Assembly: GCF_002443255.2 (NCBI RefSeq)
Contig: NW_019211456.1
Location: 11,616,229 to 11,680,228 of the forward strand
Direction: 5' to 3'
DNA length: 64,000 nucleotides
Origin: Varroa destructor
Lineage: Eukaryota; Arthropoda; Arachnida; Mesostigmata; Varroidae
In this document: positions 11,708 through 25,368 of the stretch, one piece after another
Numbering within the stretch: the first letter of the stretch is position 1
How the letters are laid out: each line of letters opens with the position of its first letter
Notes under the pieces: model-generated
Seen by the model: only the letters and a program-made list of their open reading frames with translations
Databases searched by the model: none
Told to the model about the DNA's origin: nothing
Made by a program: the position numbers and the translations under genes

Positions 11708-14700
11708 GCAGCATATCGGTCTTTCTGCGCAAAAGGCCTTCGTAGTGTACCAATGACTCAGAAGATAACAGCCAGCGTGGAGCAGCTCCTTCGGGAGACA
11801 CTTGACCCTGCTAAAGATTCACGAAATCCACAGAGCTCAGAGGTACTCAATATACAGTACGCAATACGATTATGCTTTGCGTAATGTTTTGTTTTACTTA
11901 CTAAGTAGATGAAAAATACGATATAGCTTCTAACCAGGTGGTTTCGGATAATTGTCATTACGCCAAATTTTTAATCAATAAAAAATAAATTCAATACGCA
12001 ATATTTAATCAATTAAAACACGCTGCGTCTGTATGATGCTTTACCTTTGTCGTGTCAATTATAGGTACTGCCTATTGACTATAGATTTCATATTCCACAC
12101 TAAAAATACGTTTTTACACTACAGCCGGTACGCGAACTCTGCAAGCGATACCAAACTTTGAACGAAGAGGCCAAATTTGGATTTCTGAAGAAGCTGGCAC
12201 AGGATTTCGACGTGGATCATAAACAAGTGCTTACATCTGCACAGCACTACATTGATCATGTCACTAAAGATAATCAGGTGCGAACCATTGTATCAAACAT
12301 AGTTGCGCGTTTTGTTTATAGTAAAATTACTACAGACTTATGACAATCTACAGAATCGACCGCTGGATACTTAATTTCATGAGAGTACAGGGTCAATTCC
12401 ACCTGCTATAAACCGCTGTAGCTTTAATATGGTTGATGAAGCTTAGCTGAGGATAGTTCTTCGTGCTCAAGAAGGATTGTAACGTAGTCTTGGTTACAAA
12501 TTATTATAACAAAATGTTCGTTTCTCCTATACGAAATGTGCAATTGATTTACGGTATTGTTATCACGACGTGCCTCCTGCCTGAAAAAACAGCGAAAATT
12601 GCGCTTAACTTATAATTTGGTTTCTCAAGAGGGACTTAATAATAATAAAGAGGGAAGAAATAGTTTTAGGACCTCATTTTGATAACGATAATTATTGTCA
12701 AAGGTTCGACACTAAACCGAACGGAATCTACGACTATGTCTGCATAATATTCGCCTGACTATGACTGTTGCTTTAAATATTTGTTCACAAAAAGATATAA
12801 TGCGATGATTACACAATATAGTATGCTGCACAGATAGCAGAAAGTACTGAGCTGCGAAGTTTAAACAAACACCTATATATATATATATATATATACGTTC
12901 GCACTTTGGATGACTAAAACTAATGCTATTGAATCAAGAAGCCAATACCATTTTTTATCCTTTTCACATTTACGTTTACATTTAAATTTCCTTTATTTCT
13001 TGACACCTGTCCCATGACTTTTTCATAGATCAACTTTCCGCTAGTGCTTTTGACTGGTTTTTAATTGGGCAGGCGTTTTGATGCTCTGATTGTGTTGTAG
13101 ATCAATAGGGTAGAGTTTTCCGTAGTTATCAGCCGTTACCAACAATGCCTGTCTTCAGTTGTAATAAAATGTGTGGCCTTATTCGCAAACAGAAATAAAA
13201 TAACACAAAATTACGTTTGTGTTGCATTGTGTAACCAGCAGATCCCGTTGAACAAACGTGTGCTGCAACGTATTAGGTAATGGAATATAGGTTTTGCAAT
13301 TAATTTACTGACCTGTTGCCGCTTTTTAGATATGAAGTTTCAACCAATGTTTGCCGTATTTTTGTCGTTGCTGAATATCTGGCGCCATAAGACTTAATTA
13401 TTCCTACAGCACAAGCTCTAAGGTATCCGCTATAGCAGAACCCAAATAAATAATTACCCATTCAAACAATTAAAGAACGAGTTTTTCAGAGTCTTTCTAA
13501 ACTCAACTGGAAAGCCTATGAAGATCTGTATAAATATCGTTGCGACACAATCCAGCAACTTGAAAAAACACATATTTGCAGTAATAAACCCGTTAACATT
13601 TGTGCCTGCTAATATTGTCTGATTCGTAAACTCTTGATATTAAACACATAATTTATTATATTATCCAAAAAGTCTCAATAAATTTGTATAAATATCGTTT
13701 GGTCTTGTCGTCTTAGGAGATTCCATCCGTACGTTTGGAGGAGAAACTTCGTATTGCGCTCACCCCACGCTATATGGAACTTTTCCAGCAGATTGGAAAA
13801 TTAGAAGGCGGAGTTAAGTTTCTTGTTGATCTTCGTGGGCATATGATGGTATATATCCCAATAGCGTTACCCTTTGATTGAAATATTTAATTCGATATTA
13901 AGAATATCAAAACGTGCATTGATAGGAGTCTTAAAAGAGTTTCACCAACTTTATTGGCTACGTAAAGCTACAAAATCGATACAAATTCAGCCAGTGTGTC
14001 GTTGATAATTAGCTTCACGCGGAATTGTTAGTCTAGAGGATCTGCTAATCTCTAGCGCCATAGGTAATATGCTCGAACGTCCTATGGGTGATTTCACGTG
14101 TGAAGCACAAGATTGATTGTTTGCTATTGATAGTCCCTGTTTCTGGCTATTACTACTCGAAGGCTCCCGCTCGAACCTAAACAAACCCAGATTTGTGATT
14201 TTTCCTGGTAATATAATTTATGTTCAGCAAAGACTAAAAATCTTGACTGGACCAACTCGAAAGAGAGTCCTGTTACCTCTCAGGAAAACACAAACCAGAA
14301 AAAGATTTACGAATAATCTTAAGAAGTATTTTATACGAAAGAATATAATTCTATCCAGAAGTCATACCGGCGGGTTGTTATAACCCTGTAATTTTTGAAG
14401 TAAAGTACTTGTACAGTCAATTATTGTGTCAGATGTGTGCATTCTAGAAAAAGCATGCGTACCCAGTATCCTACCCGCCTTTACCTCTCATTTAAACTAC
14501 TTCTGGCTAATATTTGTTTGCCTTCTTTTACGATATAGGACCTAATAGCAAAGGGAGGAACGGATGTATCTGCCGTTCGAGCGATGAGCGGACAGCTAAA
14601 GGATCTCCTTTCGATTTGGTTTTCTGCTGGTCTCATGAAAGTTGAACGGATTACCTGGCAAAGTCCGTGCCAAATGCTGCAAAAGGTACGTTGGGGCTGA

Positions 14701-17122
14701 AATTGGCCAATACATTATCTGCAGGTACATTTCACCTCTTCCTTATTTTCTCATATATTTTTGCTATCTTCAACTTCATTGAAGTTTTTAAAGTTGCGGA
14801 GAGAGGTCGAAACGTCCGAATTTAATAGGACCGGAATAATATATTGATAACAAAGAAAACTTGAACGCTGTCCCAATCGTATTGCAGATCTCGGAATATG
14901 AAGCAGTGCACCCGGTACGCGGCTGGTTAGATCTTAAACGTCGCGTTGGTTCTTACCGGCGGTGCTTTGTGTTCTGTCATTCGTCAATGCCAAGCGAGCC
15001 GGTTGTGGTACTGCATACTGCGCTCATGCAGCATATCGCCGATAGCATCAAAGTAGTCAAGTTTTTTATTCTAGTTAAAGTACATTAAATTCTAAGAATG
15101 AGAGGTTGATTTATGGCAGAAATTAGAAAATTATGCCCGTCGCTTACAAACTTTATCGTTTATTTAGTCGTAGAATTAGCAGAGATCAAGTAATATAGGT
15201 ATCGAACGTCATTAGATCTCTATACAGGTACTTAATTTTTTTCTTTTTAAAGATCTAAAATCTTTCTGACTGGGAATAATGGGTTGTTTACTAACTTAGC
15301 AATTATTAAAGAAGGTACTTTACATGTTCGTTGTTTCTTTCTCATCATTATTTATCCATGTTCCGTTTAACCTCAGGATATTGTGCGACATCAGAAATCG
15401 TTTGAGTCCATCGACACGTTACAAACTTCGACTTCTCTTGCAGCCTCCGTGGACGACTTGGAGGATCCTTCTCAGGTGAGCAAGGTTTTGTCCTTGTTTA
15501 GGAACAAAACAAAAACGTTTAAGTCTTTTTTTATAATTTTCTTGAAATTTGAATTATGTTTAGACTTTTAGTTATTAATATATAAGCCGCGTAATTAAGT
15601 TTAATTTTGTCCAGATCCTCATTTCATCAGAAGATATGGTCACGCTTATTCAGACTAAAAATTAGAGAAATTTCTACCTATTGCATAGAACGAATCGGTG
15701 CTCACTTATTTACGTAATTAAAAATAAACCCACGTTACTTGGTTCGGATTTGCTCGTATTTCAGGTGAAAGCTGCGATCTTTTATTCGATAACGTCTACT
15801 CAAAAAGGTCTCCAGGGTATAGAGCTTGGCAAACATTTAATCAAGAACGCTGTTCGTAACCTGCAGGCAGAACACCCAAATCTTAGTACGTTCTCTACTC
15901 TTTCACCGATCCCCGGTTTCCGAGACTGGTTACTCAACGGACTGGTTCAGGTTATTATTATGAATGAAAATTGGACTCAGGTAGATGTTTCCCGGTACAC
16001 TATGATCTAAGTGCAATCAAAAAACAAAATACAGGGACGTTACGTTACGTTTATACTAGAGCGTGTGGCTCACACAACACTGGATCAGAAAAAATCCAAG
16101 TATTTATATCCAATATTTGAAAATGCTTCCCGTCATGATAAATTTCAGGTAACGCGAGGATCGCGTCAATCTCCGTTCACACCTCAGGAGCTACAGGAAA
16201 TCACAGATGAGGCCGATGTTGACGAGGCACTGGCAATGGTTCACGAGATGATACGGAGTCACCTGTGGTATAAAAACGACGTATTGCAAGATCGATTACG
16301 TAAACCGCTTATGAAGCTCTGCGCCCAGTATCTCTACCAGGAGAAACATCGGGGACTTGCCCTCAACGGAGTTGGTATGACGCTATTTTACCCATATAAA
16401 CAGTAAAAAAAATAATCCACAATGCACTACGTTCGAAAACGTGTATCTGAAACTCCTATACTTGAAAGAGAATGTAAAATCGAGATTATGTCCAAGGTCC
16501 AGTTGAGGGGTGCTTGAACGGAATATTCATTCCATTGTTTATTATCATTTAACATCCTCGTTTACGATGTCACCGTTGTATGTCTTTAATAAAGCTCCAC
16601 AAATGCTTGTAATGGTATCCAGCAGTAGCCATGTACTATTTTACCTGATTTAATTCAATTCGATTTGTATCGATAGCAATAGGCTTTCAGCGGAGTGATT
16701 TTTATTACTTAAAAGCTTTATTATTAAATCATAACAGCCTACCGAAAAATTGATTAATTTGAACGTAATTGAAATGCGTCTATTAAAAGCTCCCTCACAC
16801 CCTAGTTGAACAACTGACCTAAACTGCCAGAGTAATCGCGCTACGCACGGAATTAATTGTCTCAACTTCGCATCTTTTCTTTTCAAATCTTGCAGCGAAT
16901 TTCCATTTGAAGAATGGTGCTGTGCTCTGGCGAATCAACTGGCTAGCAGACACGTCACAACGAGGTTTAATGAACTCATGTTCGCTCATGGTTAATTATC
17001 GATACTTCCTCGACCAAATTGACCAAAACAGTGTAGAGTACTGTACACAAGGCTCCATTTCAATTTCAAATCAGGTTCATAGCCTGCTGAAAACTGAGCC
17101 GATACCGTCAAGCCAGCTATAG
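11708..17122 (+). CDS. MLYCD: Malonyl-CoA decarboxylase
   Basis: The enzyme converts malonyl-CoA to acetyl-CoA and CO2 in mitochondria, peroxisomes and cytosol, which affects fatty-acid oxidation. Nine exons: 11708-11842, 12125-12277, 13717-13848, 14539-14685, 14888-15052, 15377-15475, 15765-15950 (or 15980), 16149-16374 and 16896-17122. Joins are phase-consistent: all are phase 0 except the last, which is phase 1. Family landmarks include [36 protein letters not shown] with [37 protein letters not shown] (the block with the catalytic Ser) and [20 protein letters not shown] (the block with the catalytic His). Exon 1 opens at an acceptor and reads [16 protein letters not shown], Arg-rich with no acids like a mitochondrial presequence. 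The Met at 11753 could start a shorter form of about 474 residues. Human is 493 residues. The C-terminus is SSQL, against SKL in vertebrates. The exon holding the true start is missing. Confidence 0.95.
12874..12895. repeat. (TA)n microsatellite in MLYCD intron 2
   Basis: About 11 uninterrupted TA units lie within the MLYCD intron between 12277 and 13717. Confidence 0.9.
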
Positions 17123-17516
17123 TGAATTCTGTCTTCTACAATTTATATATTCATATATGCATAAAATATATCTAGGACATAACAACTAGATTCAGGTCGC
17201 ATAAAGACTAACCTTAATGTCTTTCAGGCTGTGTGGTGAGCACAGATGAAGATGATTACTATCGAATTGTATATTTCATTTAGTGAGCTGCAGTGACAAC
17301 AAGACTTGAAAATTTTGTGTCATCTCAATCTCAGTGCATACTTGCGCGTTTGTAACTTTCTCAGGGTAGAAGGCGTATTCTTATTCAAAAACAACAAGAT
17401 TATGTGATAAGGTTTTGTTTTAAATTGTTAAGCCTGAACAATTTGCATAGACTGCACGTGATGGTTACGGAATGCGCAAATTCTTTCGAATATTCTAACC
17501 ATAATTCAGTGATCCT

Positions 17517-17522
17517 AATAAA
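17517..17522 (+). terminator. Candidate MLYCD poly(A) signal
   Basis: A canonical AATAAA hexamer about 395 bp after the MLYCD stop codon, on the coding strand. It is the first perfect hexamer I noticed downstream. Use is not proven. Confidence 0.35.
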
Positions 17523-20500
17523 CGAATTACTGAAAAATTTTGAGCATGGAAAACTTGTTGCTTAGAAATACGTAAGTTGTTAAAAAGCCGAAACATGTAA
17601 CAAATAGTGAAAGGTATCTCTGTAAAAAAGATTCCTATATATAGTGCCTAGGGTGCCCGTTTGTACCATGTATAAAGTTTAACTATACGTCAAACATTAA
17701 CTTAAACGTAATACATACTTTGTATAGGTGAACTGAATATATATAACAAGCTATTTGTTTTAACTGGTTTGTTTTGTCGATGATTCAGACAATCGTGAAC
17801 TTCCTTAGAACAGCGAACGCGCATTCCTTCGTTTCTCAAATTTTCTCCCGCAATGACGCCGAACAGAGAACAAGCAAAACGGCCAAAGCATTGAATAATT
17901 CACAAATCTTTGCCAGTCCAATCAATATGTTTTCAGTAAATAATTCAATTTCAACTTTACTCTGTCGCATACAATTTACGTTAGCCTAAAGGCACAAGCG
18001 TTCATTGAAATGAAATTAATTAGCGAAGCATTGGAATCTTTTCTGCTCGAACGAATACTTGACCATCTAATTATTAAGCTCGTTTCGTAGCATCAGTAAG
18101 GTGATCAGGCGCGTCCCCGAGGCTGCATTGGTCAACTCGGGCACTGGTGAACGTTCAGATATTTTAGCTAACAAAGTTGACAGGACTTGCTGCCTTTTTA
18201 CCATTTTCGCTACAATCAGTTAGAAAGCTATGTTATGATTTATGAAGGTTTGCGACTCGTGCAAGTAATACCCTGACGTTGTATGCTCTGAAATAATTGG
18301 TAAAACTCTTGATTCAACTTACATTATAAGAGGCTGGTAACAAGAGATGCTATAATAACACCCGGTGACTTTAGAATATATGATTTTTGCTATTCTCAAT
18401 AAAGTTTGTAAATGTATAATGAATAAAATATCGTCTACTAATATTATCGGTACAGTTAGTGGTTACAAGTCGAAGCTTGCCGTATCCTCTTGGCGGCAAT
18501 CCAATATGCAATATAAACAGATTCGAATATGTTATCAGGACGCTTAGAAGCTGCCTAAATGAATATAGTAAACTATGAACCGCACATGACACTTTAATAA
18601 GGTTATTTTCTAACACCACAACCTAAGTAAGAACCCGCTACATCTTCATAAAAGGGTACTGCGCAGATATTTTTAAGCAGAATCAGTCGTCTTTCTCTAC
18701 CATTGACAACTATGTGCGTAAATCGTAAGAGCTTGTAGAACAGCAATATTTTCCTATTTCATAAGAATTAAAGGCAACCAGGAATATATAATCTAAAAAA
18801 ATTTTGTTCTGAACAATTCGAGGCATCCAGGTTGAAGTCAATAGATAATTATCTCACGTGTATACAAAAAAACGAGTGTAATTGTGCAACTGTTTCGATG
18901 CGAAGGAACGTCAAACGAGTTCTTAGTATGGTGCTAACTGTGTTACCAGCGAAACATATTGATAAAGAAAAAGCTTAAGGAGCACAGGTCTTCAAATATT
19001 GCGTATAAGAGCCAATAGTTTGGCTCTAACCTCTACTGTGTCTATGCGGAAACGCACTTCCACGGTCGTGATCAATACTCCAATGCTACTTTATACTATG
19101 GATTTATTTCTGGCATTTTATTCACATCTGCGATGCACGTCGGCGTGCAGGTAATCTTCAAACAGCCTTGTCAGCAATGAGTCTGATCTACGAGTCACAG
19201 TTATTATTAACAGTACGATTTGAGATTATCACAGATGTACGCCATTTCAGCAATTTCGTTGGCGACTATAGAACTGTTGTCCAAATTCTAATGATCTCCT
19301 ATTTATGTTAGATAATTTAACCAGTATTTAGATTTTTTGGTAAATATGGAGAGCTCGACGTATAACAAATGACTAGGTGGCCGCGAGCAAGCCTCAAATG
19401 TGCCGAGCCAAGTAGAAGTGTCAGTGTATTTTGTACATATATACACACTGTTTAGATTTTTCTCGTCGTATGAAACAGTTAATTTTAAGTCCTGTGAAAC
19501 ATATATTTACTTTATCCATTTTACTTAAACTCATACATAATCATACTGTAAAAATCAGGAGTATAAAATATAGACGTCGACTCGTTCTAATCAGAAGGTT
19601 TATTGGATTTCTTTTCGACGATTTTCTTTTTATAATCTTAACACTGAAGATGAGACGAATTGTTTTTTAAGGCACGGAGCATGCACATGTTAAGACAATG
19701 GAGCATCATTTGGTTTTAAACATTTTCGATTTGGTGCACGCTGTCTGCTCAGTTGTGATCCAGAAAGAGAAATGATTGAATAGCACCAATGCTAAACGGT
19801 ACCGTTAACTCATTTTAAGAAATTGCTAGTCTTTAAACAGATTTAAATGTATCACAGAGTAGCGTGCCAGGTTAATAGTTTTTCTATGAGAGCTTTAATA
19901 ACAAAACAATATACAAACAAATTAACTGTTCAGAAGTTAGTGCACGCATAGAGCTCACAAACTGATATTTTAAGGTGTCAAGTTCAAGCCGAACTTCTAT
20001 GATTCGGCGCCAAGTGTCACTTAACGACACATCATGGCGCGCAACCCAAATGTATCAGTGCTCAATAGCTACAAGTTATTGGCAAGTGGTGTTTAAGTAT
20101 GGAAAGCTTGAACCTCCCATTACCACAATCGTATCTGCTGATGCATCTTTAATGATTTGCGGACTGTGGGACTGTGGTATTGACTTATAGCAATAACGCC
20201 GGCTTACGAACTCGTCGTGCCATAATGCCTGTCTGCCATATGGCCAACTCATCTTTTCTACGGTATCCGATCATCAGCAGGAATCTGTGCCGTATATAAA
20301 ACGTGGTTTTTTGGGCTGGCCAAACGTCCCAGCATTCTGTGTGTATTTATCGAGCGATGGGTTCGTCAACGATGAACCGGATGCTCTACTTGGTCACTCG
20401 AGTCAGCGGATAGGTATTGGTCAGAGCGATAAAAACGATCCGCCAACATTGCCAATCATACTGCTTCTACAACTGCTACGACTGGTGAGCGCTACCTGAA

Positions 20501-22123
20501 CGCACCGCCCGCTAACAATAACTAGCACTGTCAGCGAATGTTGAGCGCTGGCGACGGCCGACAGCCTGATCACGTCTGGCTTCTCTGTTGACGCCGGTCA
20601 ATGGAAAGGGTAAATACGATACGAAGGCTGCATTGGGTGTCCAAAATAGTATTGTACGAGCGACGCAACTGCTGTTCCCTCTGGAGTTCGCCATCCTCGG
20701 CGGTTTGTTATCTCTTCTCTGTAGATCTCGTGCGGCGCCCTCACCTTAAGCATTTTGATTCTTTTTCTTTGAGGTGCTGTTCTATCGCCTACTGTACGAT
20801 GCCCCGCTGTGTAATCGCCTGTTGAGTTTTCGAGCGACGATCGTCAGTCACTGCCTCGACGTAGTTCAGCTCCCCACGTTTTGCCTTCTACTCTTTCCAG
20901 CAGCCTTTGCTGTGAAGGAGCACAAGAAACCAGCTGCCACGCCGAGTACCTGACCGCCTGGTGCAGCCTCTGCGGCGATGGAAACGACAGGGAAAGCCGC
21001 CGCTTCCGTGCGCCACGATATGGAAAAAACAGCAGCTGCGAGTAACGCAACGAATACGTGCAGCTCCTGCCTGCCTTCGGTGTAGCTTTTTCTACTTTTT
21101 AGGGACTGTAGATTGCCTACTCGCCCCATTTCCACAACACACGACAGCGGGAGGAACGCGTTCTCAACGAAACGGAACATGTACGTCCTGCAAAATTACC
21201 CGTGTTTTGCATTTTACTCTATACACTACTGTTAGTTCATTCTTAAAATGCGCATCGAACTATCTCGTCGACGGCTCCCCCCACTTCGCGAAGCATGGAT
21301 ACATTCCTGTCAGTAACAGCAGAGTGGAAATTGCAGTTGATGTCGTAGTCATACTACGACACGGTTGATTAATTGGCTTGATTAGCAGCGAACGGCCACG
21401 GATGATAGGCGCAGAGCTGTACCACGCGGAGATTATCTTACAGCTTCTCGGTCGTACGGCTACCATCATAAGCGTGTATGAGAGAATAGCCACCGAATAA
21501 GTATTGCTAAGTCTTGGCAAAGAGCGGCTTCACGCTCCGCTAAGATGACTGTTGTCGTCTCCGTTTAAAGGACACCTAGAATACACTCGTATTTGAGTCG
21601 CGTAATGTTACCCTCTTCGCGGCGAGTTATGAAAAAAAACCCACCACAAAAATGCGTCGTTTAGTTTAAGCGGACGACAGGTGACGCTTTATATGCCTTG
21701 AGTCCGCACGAACACTAGAAAGGTAGTTTTTAGCCGGCCACTATTGGCAGCAAAAGGTGTGGTGGACCTTTTTGACCTTTAAAGACGGTCAAGGCCCCTT
21801 GTCGTTATCATATGACGTCATAGCGTCGACAGCGTGCAGAACCAATATTTAGTGCGCGCATTCAAGGAGCGCTTTCAACTGAAAATGTCCATCTTGTTCC
21901 GCGGGTCCTTTCGCATAATCAATACTCCGTTTCTGCGTTAGGGGTTACAAGGATTGTACTTTCATAAAAAGCTCCCACATCTGCATATATTGGCAACCAG
22001 GAGATTGTTTTAGGAACAAAACAAATCTGCTATCATACAACAGGGTACAGTGTAATTGGATGATTTTGTAGTAGAATTCTAGAATAGTGACGATTGAAAT
22101 GGTAGAAGAATAGCTGTGGTGCG

Positions 22124-22245
22124 GACGACAACGACAACGACGACGATAACGACAACGACGACGATGACGACGACGACGATGACGACGACGACGATGACGA
22201 TGACGACGACGACGATGACGACGACGACGACGACGACAACAACAT

Positions 22246-22277
<32 letters not shown>

Positions 22278-22287
22278 ACAACAACAA
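22124..22287. repeat. (GAY)n then (CAA)n trinucleotide repeat
   Basis: About 165 bp of gac/gat triplets followed by aac/caa triplets. Read on the minus strand it gives a long Ser/Leu-rich run, which is an artefact of the repeat and not a gene. It ends about 640 bp before the F-spondin start codon. Confidence 0.95.
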
Positions 22288-22923
22288 GCTAATGAACATA
22301 CATAACCTGATTGTGTTTGGCTTCAACAGAGAATAATATTACCATTCCCCAGTACTGTAAAGTGATGCTCTTCTTCTTTCTAGTCGGTTTCGGTACGCCC
22401 AACTCTGCTACTTCTGTATGAATAGCCTTTTTGCTCATTTGAAGCGATGTAGTGCACTGTACCCTGTTTAGGTGAATGTGAGTGTTTGTTTATCGCAGTG
22501 TTTCTTTGGACGTTTGTCCCATTCTACCCAGAGGAATAGTCATTAGGCAAGTGGCACAGCCTTCATCACAATTAATATATTATACTAAATTCTCGATTTG
22601 CGATGTCTATCAATTGGCGTAGTCATTTTACCGGTGTAGCTTTTTGTTTCAAACAGGGGATCGTCCTGACGAGCTGAGGCAGTTGAAGCACTGATACCCA
22701 ATGCGCCACAGTCAACGAACGGTGTGACTTACCAATACTTCAGCTTGGCATTTCTGGCATGAATTTGTTGCGTGTTTCAAAAAAGAACTTGTTCTATTAC
22801 AAATGTGATCTTATGTTAATAAACAACAGTGTTTCTCCCAGGAATACGTACATGCAATTATGCTCAAACGGAGATAGCTTTACTGCCAATTGAAGTAAAG
22901 CCTCGCATATTGGTGTGATCAAG

Positions 22924-25279
22924 ATGGTGTGTATTAGTCGTGTAACACTTCTCCTGGAAGTGTTCTCGGGAGTGCGTAGAAAGCTTCCAGTGCACGAGCT
23001 TATTTTTCTCGTGCTTATGGCACTGTGTTTCATCGACAAAGCCGCTGCCCAACTTCTACAGCTTCACATCACCGATTTACCTTCGAGAACGTAAGTTACC
23101 ACGCACGTTATAAGAGCTATATTCTAGTAAAGGTCTATTGTGAAAAGTCGAAAAAACTCATCCATTTTAGGCTGAACGGCCTGTTAGGCTTCCTTTTTCT
23201 AACTTTTTCAGACTTTTCCGTACCTGGGTTTCCGAGACTTTTTGTTGTAATACATCCTATAAAATGTCACTCTTCCATGCTCAAATAATCCAGCTATCTT
23301 TTTTCTTTCTGTAAAAAGCAGAAGTGCCTAACAGTTGCGTAAGCATGCGTATCTAACTTAAGTACAAAATAAATTCGTTATAGTTTTTTTCATGAAAAAA
23401 ATTACAATAAGTTAAAAAAAATCGATATTTTTCATTAATTTCTATGTATGAACTATTTACGCATTGATTACGCTGATCTGTTACAAAGCTTAGCAGTGAC
23501 ATTTAAGGTATAACTGGCTGATGGATTAATCCGAGCCCACTTAAAATAGAAGGACCGCACGAGGAACCAGTCAGTGGGTCTTTACATGTCACCCGAGGTC
23601 TCAACGAGACAATTCACAAGACGTGTATCCGACAGCTGTTCAGTCGAAGAAGACCCTAGATTTTCCGGTGACTATTACGCTTATTGCGTGATAGTGTATA
23701 TTATAGGTTCAACGAGGCAGCCACATGTAGATATCTCCTAGCCTATTTAGATTCGACTCAATAATTAACCGTCATTACAACTTAATATTTGCAGTACACA
23801 CAATATATCACTGTGTTCTGCAAGTATAAATGATTATTAAGGAACGATTTTCTATGAAGAAACAGGTATTTACGAACTGAACTATTTTTGAAGAGGCGAA
23901 ATAGAGCCGGAAACAATCAATGATCAAGCCTTCGTCACGCACAAATGTCGATTGTGGTTTGACAAACATTCACGAAATGTCATGTCATGACCATCAAAGT
24001 CATCATCGGCATCATGAAGCCGACTACCATTTGTGTACACACAACATAATTCAGCATTAGCGCAAATTTTTGATGTAAACCAATAAAAAAGGTGGTACCA
24101 GTGTTTTCAATGCTAAAAGAAAGTGAGGTGCGATTTATCCTCGATGCTTGTCGTGACTTTCACTGTGGTCTGCAAAGCTTAGTTTTCAAGTGTGGCTCCA
24201 GAGCCACATTTATTACTCATTGTGTTAGAAGCAATGTTACATTTATTCAAATAATTTTATGTACTTGCGTTCGGTAAGGTTTGAAAGCCTCGATTCGTCC
24301 GTCGAATTGTGTTGTTAAACCGTCATCAGAGTTTCGTCGCAGACACACGCAGAAAAAGTAGTATAAGGCACTTTTTATCTCCTGAAACGTATAGTTTAAA
24401 TCATAGCGAGTCATTTTTCAGCAAAGATGTTATATATAACATGACTAAGTAACCTCGATGTGCTGTCCAGTTTGACAATGTGATCTTCATGAATTATACG
24501 TGTTGTATGAGAAATATAACGAAATTTCGTAGTCTCAAAACTTAACTCCTAAATATTTCATAATGTCTTAAATGTTTAATAATTAAATATTTATTGGTGA
24601 TACCCAATGTAAGGCTGAGTTAAAAATTAATTTTGGTTTATATCTTACGCTCATTATAATACCATGTTTTCTACTAGAGTTGGATTAGCAAAAAGACGAT
24701 ATCTATACTCTGTGGTTTGTTTCTTTGATGATGTCTTCTAGACTAGATGTTGTTGAAATAAAAACGCTTACTTACTGAAATTTTACAAAATCACTCAATT
24801 ATTAAAATACTGGGGAGCAATGTAACTGTTAGTTAGATTTTTTAAATCAATTTTTGACATCTCAAAATATTCGTAGAGCATTTTGTTTCTGGTTTTTTTT
24901 TATATATATGGTATTTATATGCTCTAGTACTCCCGTATAGTATCCTAGTGTCTATAACAATGTGTTTGCGCTAGTTGAATTCTGCATACGCCTCCGGATC
25001 AAAAACACAGACGTGTCTGTCTGATGATATCATTGCACTGACCTGCTAAAAAAACAGCTATCTGTATATAAACTTCTGAATTGAGAATATGCAATAAAAG
25101 TTTTTTATCACAAAAAAACGTTACATCAACCTTTTCTATTCGAACTTCAAAAATTTTCGAAACTCTGGGTCTAACTACGCTCTGTTTTTCTGCGTACTTT
25201 GAGAGAAATATTTAGCGAAGTTTTTATAATTATAAATTTTTATAAGCTCGACAATGCTAACTTTTCGACCAAATATCCT

Positions 25280-25318
<39 letters not shown>

Positions 25319-25328
25319 ATGTGTGTGT

Positions 25329-25368
<40 letters not shown>

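Larger units (their letters stand above)
17123..22923. other. Intergenic region between MLYCD and F-spondin
   Basis: No protein that I recognise is encoded here. Most of it is AT-rich. A block at about 20200-21350 is GC-richer and carries several short open frames on both strands, none with recognisable content. It could hold 5' UTR exons or promoter of the downstream F-spondin gene, or an old insertion. A trinucleotide repeat lies at 22124-22287. Confidence 0.4.

Noticed and set aside
22033..22326. 97-codon Ser/Leu-rich minus-strand frame
   Set aside because: It is produced by the GAY/CAA trinucleotide repeat read in reverse.
22797..23052. Two minus-strand frames of 62 and 80 codons over the F-spondin first exon
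   Set aside because: They overlap the plus-strand signal-peptide exon, which has an ATG, an upstream stop and a strong gtaagt donor. The minus frames show no similarity to anything.
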